NCBI RefSeq assembly: GCF_050433505.1
Contig: NZ_JBNPXC010000001.1
Location: 62,001 to 126,000 of the forward strand
Reading direction: 5' to 3'
Source: Methanobacterium_D oryzae
Lineage (GTDB): Archaea > Methanobacteriota > Methanobacteria > Methanobacteriales > Methanobacteriaceae
Length of the DNA stretch: 64,000 bases
Made by a program: the position numbers and the translations under genes. Positions within the stretch are counted from its first letter, which is position 1. Each line of letters starts with the position of its first letter. Positions 63,458 through 64,000 of this stretch are shown in pieces. The notes beneath the pieces were generated by a model. It had not been told where the DNA came from. It ran no database searches and saw nothing but the letters and a program-made list of their open reading frames with translations.

Positions 63458-63496
63458 TAGTAGTTTTTCTCTAAACTAATATAGCATGACTACTAC
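63458..63496. promoter_or_regulatory. Operator-like half sites at the TrmB-like gene start
   Basis: TAGTAGT directly before the start codon (63458-63464) and ACTACTAC at 63489-63496 form an inverted pair around the leader. They match the ACTAC word of the permease operators. Confidence 0.55.
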
Positions 63497-63820
63497 AATA
63501 TAAATTTTGGTTGAAACCTTAAAACAATATTTCAAACTATTTGCTAAATAAATGAAAATTATATTTAATCATTGCTTTTTGTGGTTTATTATTGTCAAAA
63601 ATCATTTTTTAAGTAATCTAAACTTTGTTTTGCTCTTTAATTAAAATCATGCTTCTATTTTAATGCGTAAGAATCTATATTTTCACAATAAACACTTTAT
63701 TTAAATATATTTTTATTTTCAGAACCCTTAACAACGCTTTTTAATATATAGTTAGTTATCACAATAATATATTACATTTAATAAACATAATTCAAATGAA
63801 TACTGAAGGAGTTTACAACT
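63497..63820. other. Divergent intergenic region
   Basis: About 320 AT-rich bases between the TrmB-like gene and the rhodanese gene. TTTTAATATATAG (63739-63751) is a candidate TATA region for the plus-strand gene. Nothing else is recognised. Confidence 0.45.
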
Positions 63821-64000
63821 ATGATTACTGGGGTTCATTCAAATGGAGATGGAAAGGTAAAATGGGTTTCAACTGACTGGTTAGAGATAATTCTTGATGG
63901 AGACTTCATGATACTTGACGCACAACCAGATGTGCATGATTATATTAAAGAACACATCCCTGGAGCTTATTATTTTAATGAATGGTTTCTAAGACAAATG
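63821..64000 (+). CDS. Sulfurtransferase (rhodanese), N-terminal part only
   Basis: The frame runs off the right edge after 60 codons. It begins behind GAAGGAG and reads VKWVSTDWLEIILDGDFMIL, then DAQPDVHDYIKEHIPGAYYF. These are the typical first strand (V-S-x-x-W-L) and the D-x-R/Q-x-x-x-x-Y-x-x-x-H-I-P-G-A segment of rhodanese domains. The catalytic cysteine loop lies beyond the window. Confidence 0.7.
   Translation, partial: MITGVHSNGDGKVKWVSTDWLEIILDGDFMILDAQPDVHDYIKEHIPGAYYFNEWFLRQM

Overview
The window is a stretch of an AT-rich genome from a hydrogenotrophic, formate-using methanogen of the Methanobacteriaceae, most likely Methanobacterium or a close relative. The gene content supports this: coenzyme M synthesis (comC, comD, comE), the archaeal purine enzyme PurP, a 20S proteasome beta subunit, aCPSF1, fibrillarin and Nop5, an archaeal Hjc resolvase, Cab-type carbonic anhydrase and an F420-dependent formate dehydrogenase with MvhD. 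Start codons are ATG, GTG and many TTG, usually behind GGAGG, AGGTG or GGTGAT.

Layout. 0-7 kb: a possible queD tail, queE, five consecutive CBS-domain genes (18 CBS domains), an RNA ligase and pheA. 7-14 kb: secreted or membrane proteins of a PsbP-like family (four genes plus two decayed 3' ends), an NusA-like KH protein and coaBC. 14-21 kb: flpA/nop5, pyrD-pyrK, an AI-2E-type permease, a lipoprotein and hjc. 21-21.5 kb: five tRNA genes on the minus strand (Asn, CAT anticodon, Glu, Leu, His). 22-28.5 kb: a radical SAM protein, gatB, a DUF504 protein, a CBS-ParB protein, hisE, comDE and purP. 29-36 kb: the formate block, transcribed right to left as fdhC, fdhA-fdhB, mvhD-fdhB (second copy) and cab. 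36.4-44.6 kb: a 16-residue-repeat protein, comC, purM, aCPSF1, psmB, a Taw2-like enzyme, a nitroreductase and a DUF429 protein. 44.6-60.4 kb: an accessory region of small proteins, methyltransferases, hydrolases and bacterial-looking small families, almost all on the minus strand, with two single-base frameshifts and a tRNA-Gln on the plus strand. 60.5-64 kb: a YhgE/Pip permease and a TrmB-like regulator with matching operator-like palindromes, then the start of a rhodanese.

How it works together. FdhC would import formate and FdhAB would oxidise it with F420. MvhD beside a second FdhB suggests a route for formate electrons to heterodisulfide reductase, with Cab handling the CO2/bicarbonate. 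Both fdh promoters carry the same palindrome, CATGA-N4-TCATG.

The most unusual unexplained structure is a set of intergenic arrays of short perfect hairpins (arms of 5-13 nt, loops usually 3 nt, different arm sequences in each unit). They lie before gatB, upstream of the tRNA cluster, around the KH gene, between purM and aCPSF1, and as a single unit inside a duplicated pyrD start. A second recurring oddity is coding sequence that runs upstream of the first standard start codon to an ATT, CTG or ACG placed behind a Shine-Dalgarno sequence.
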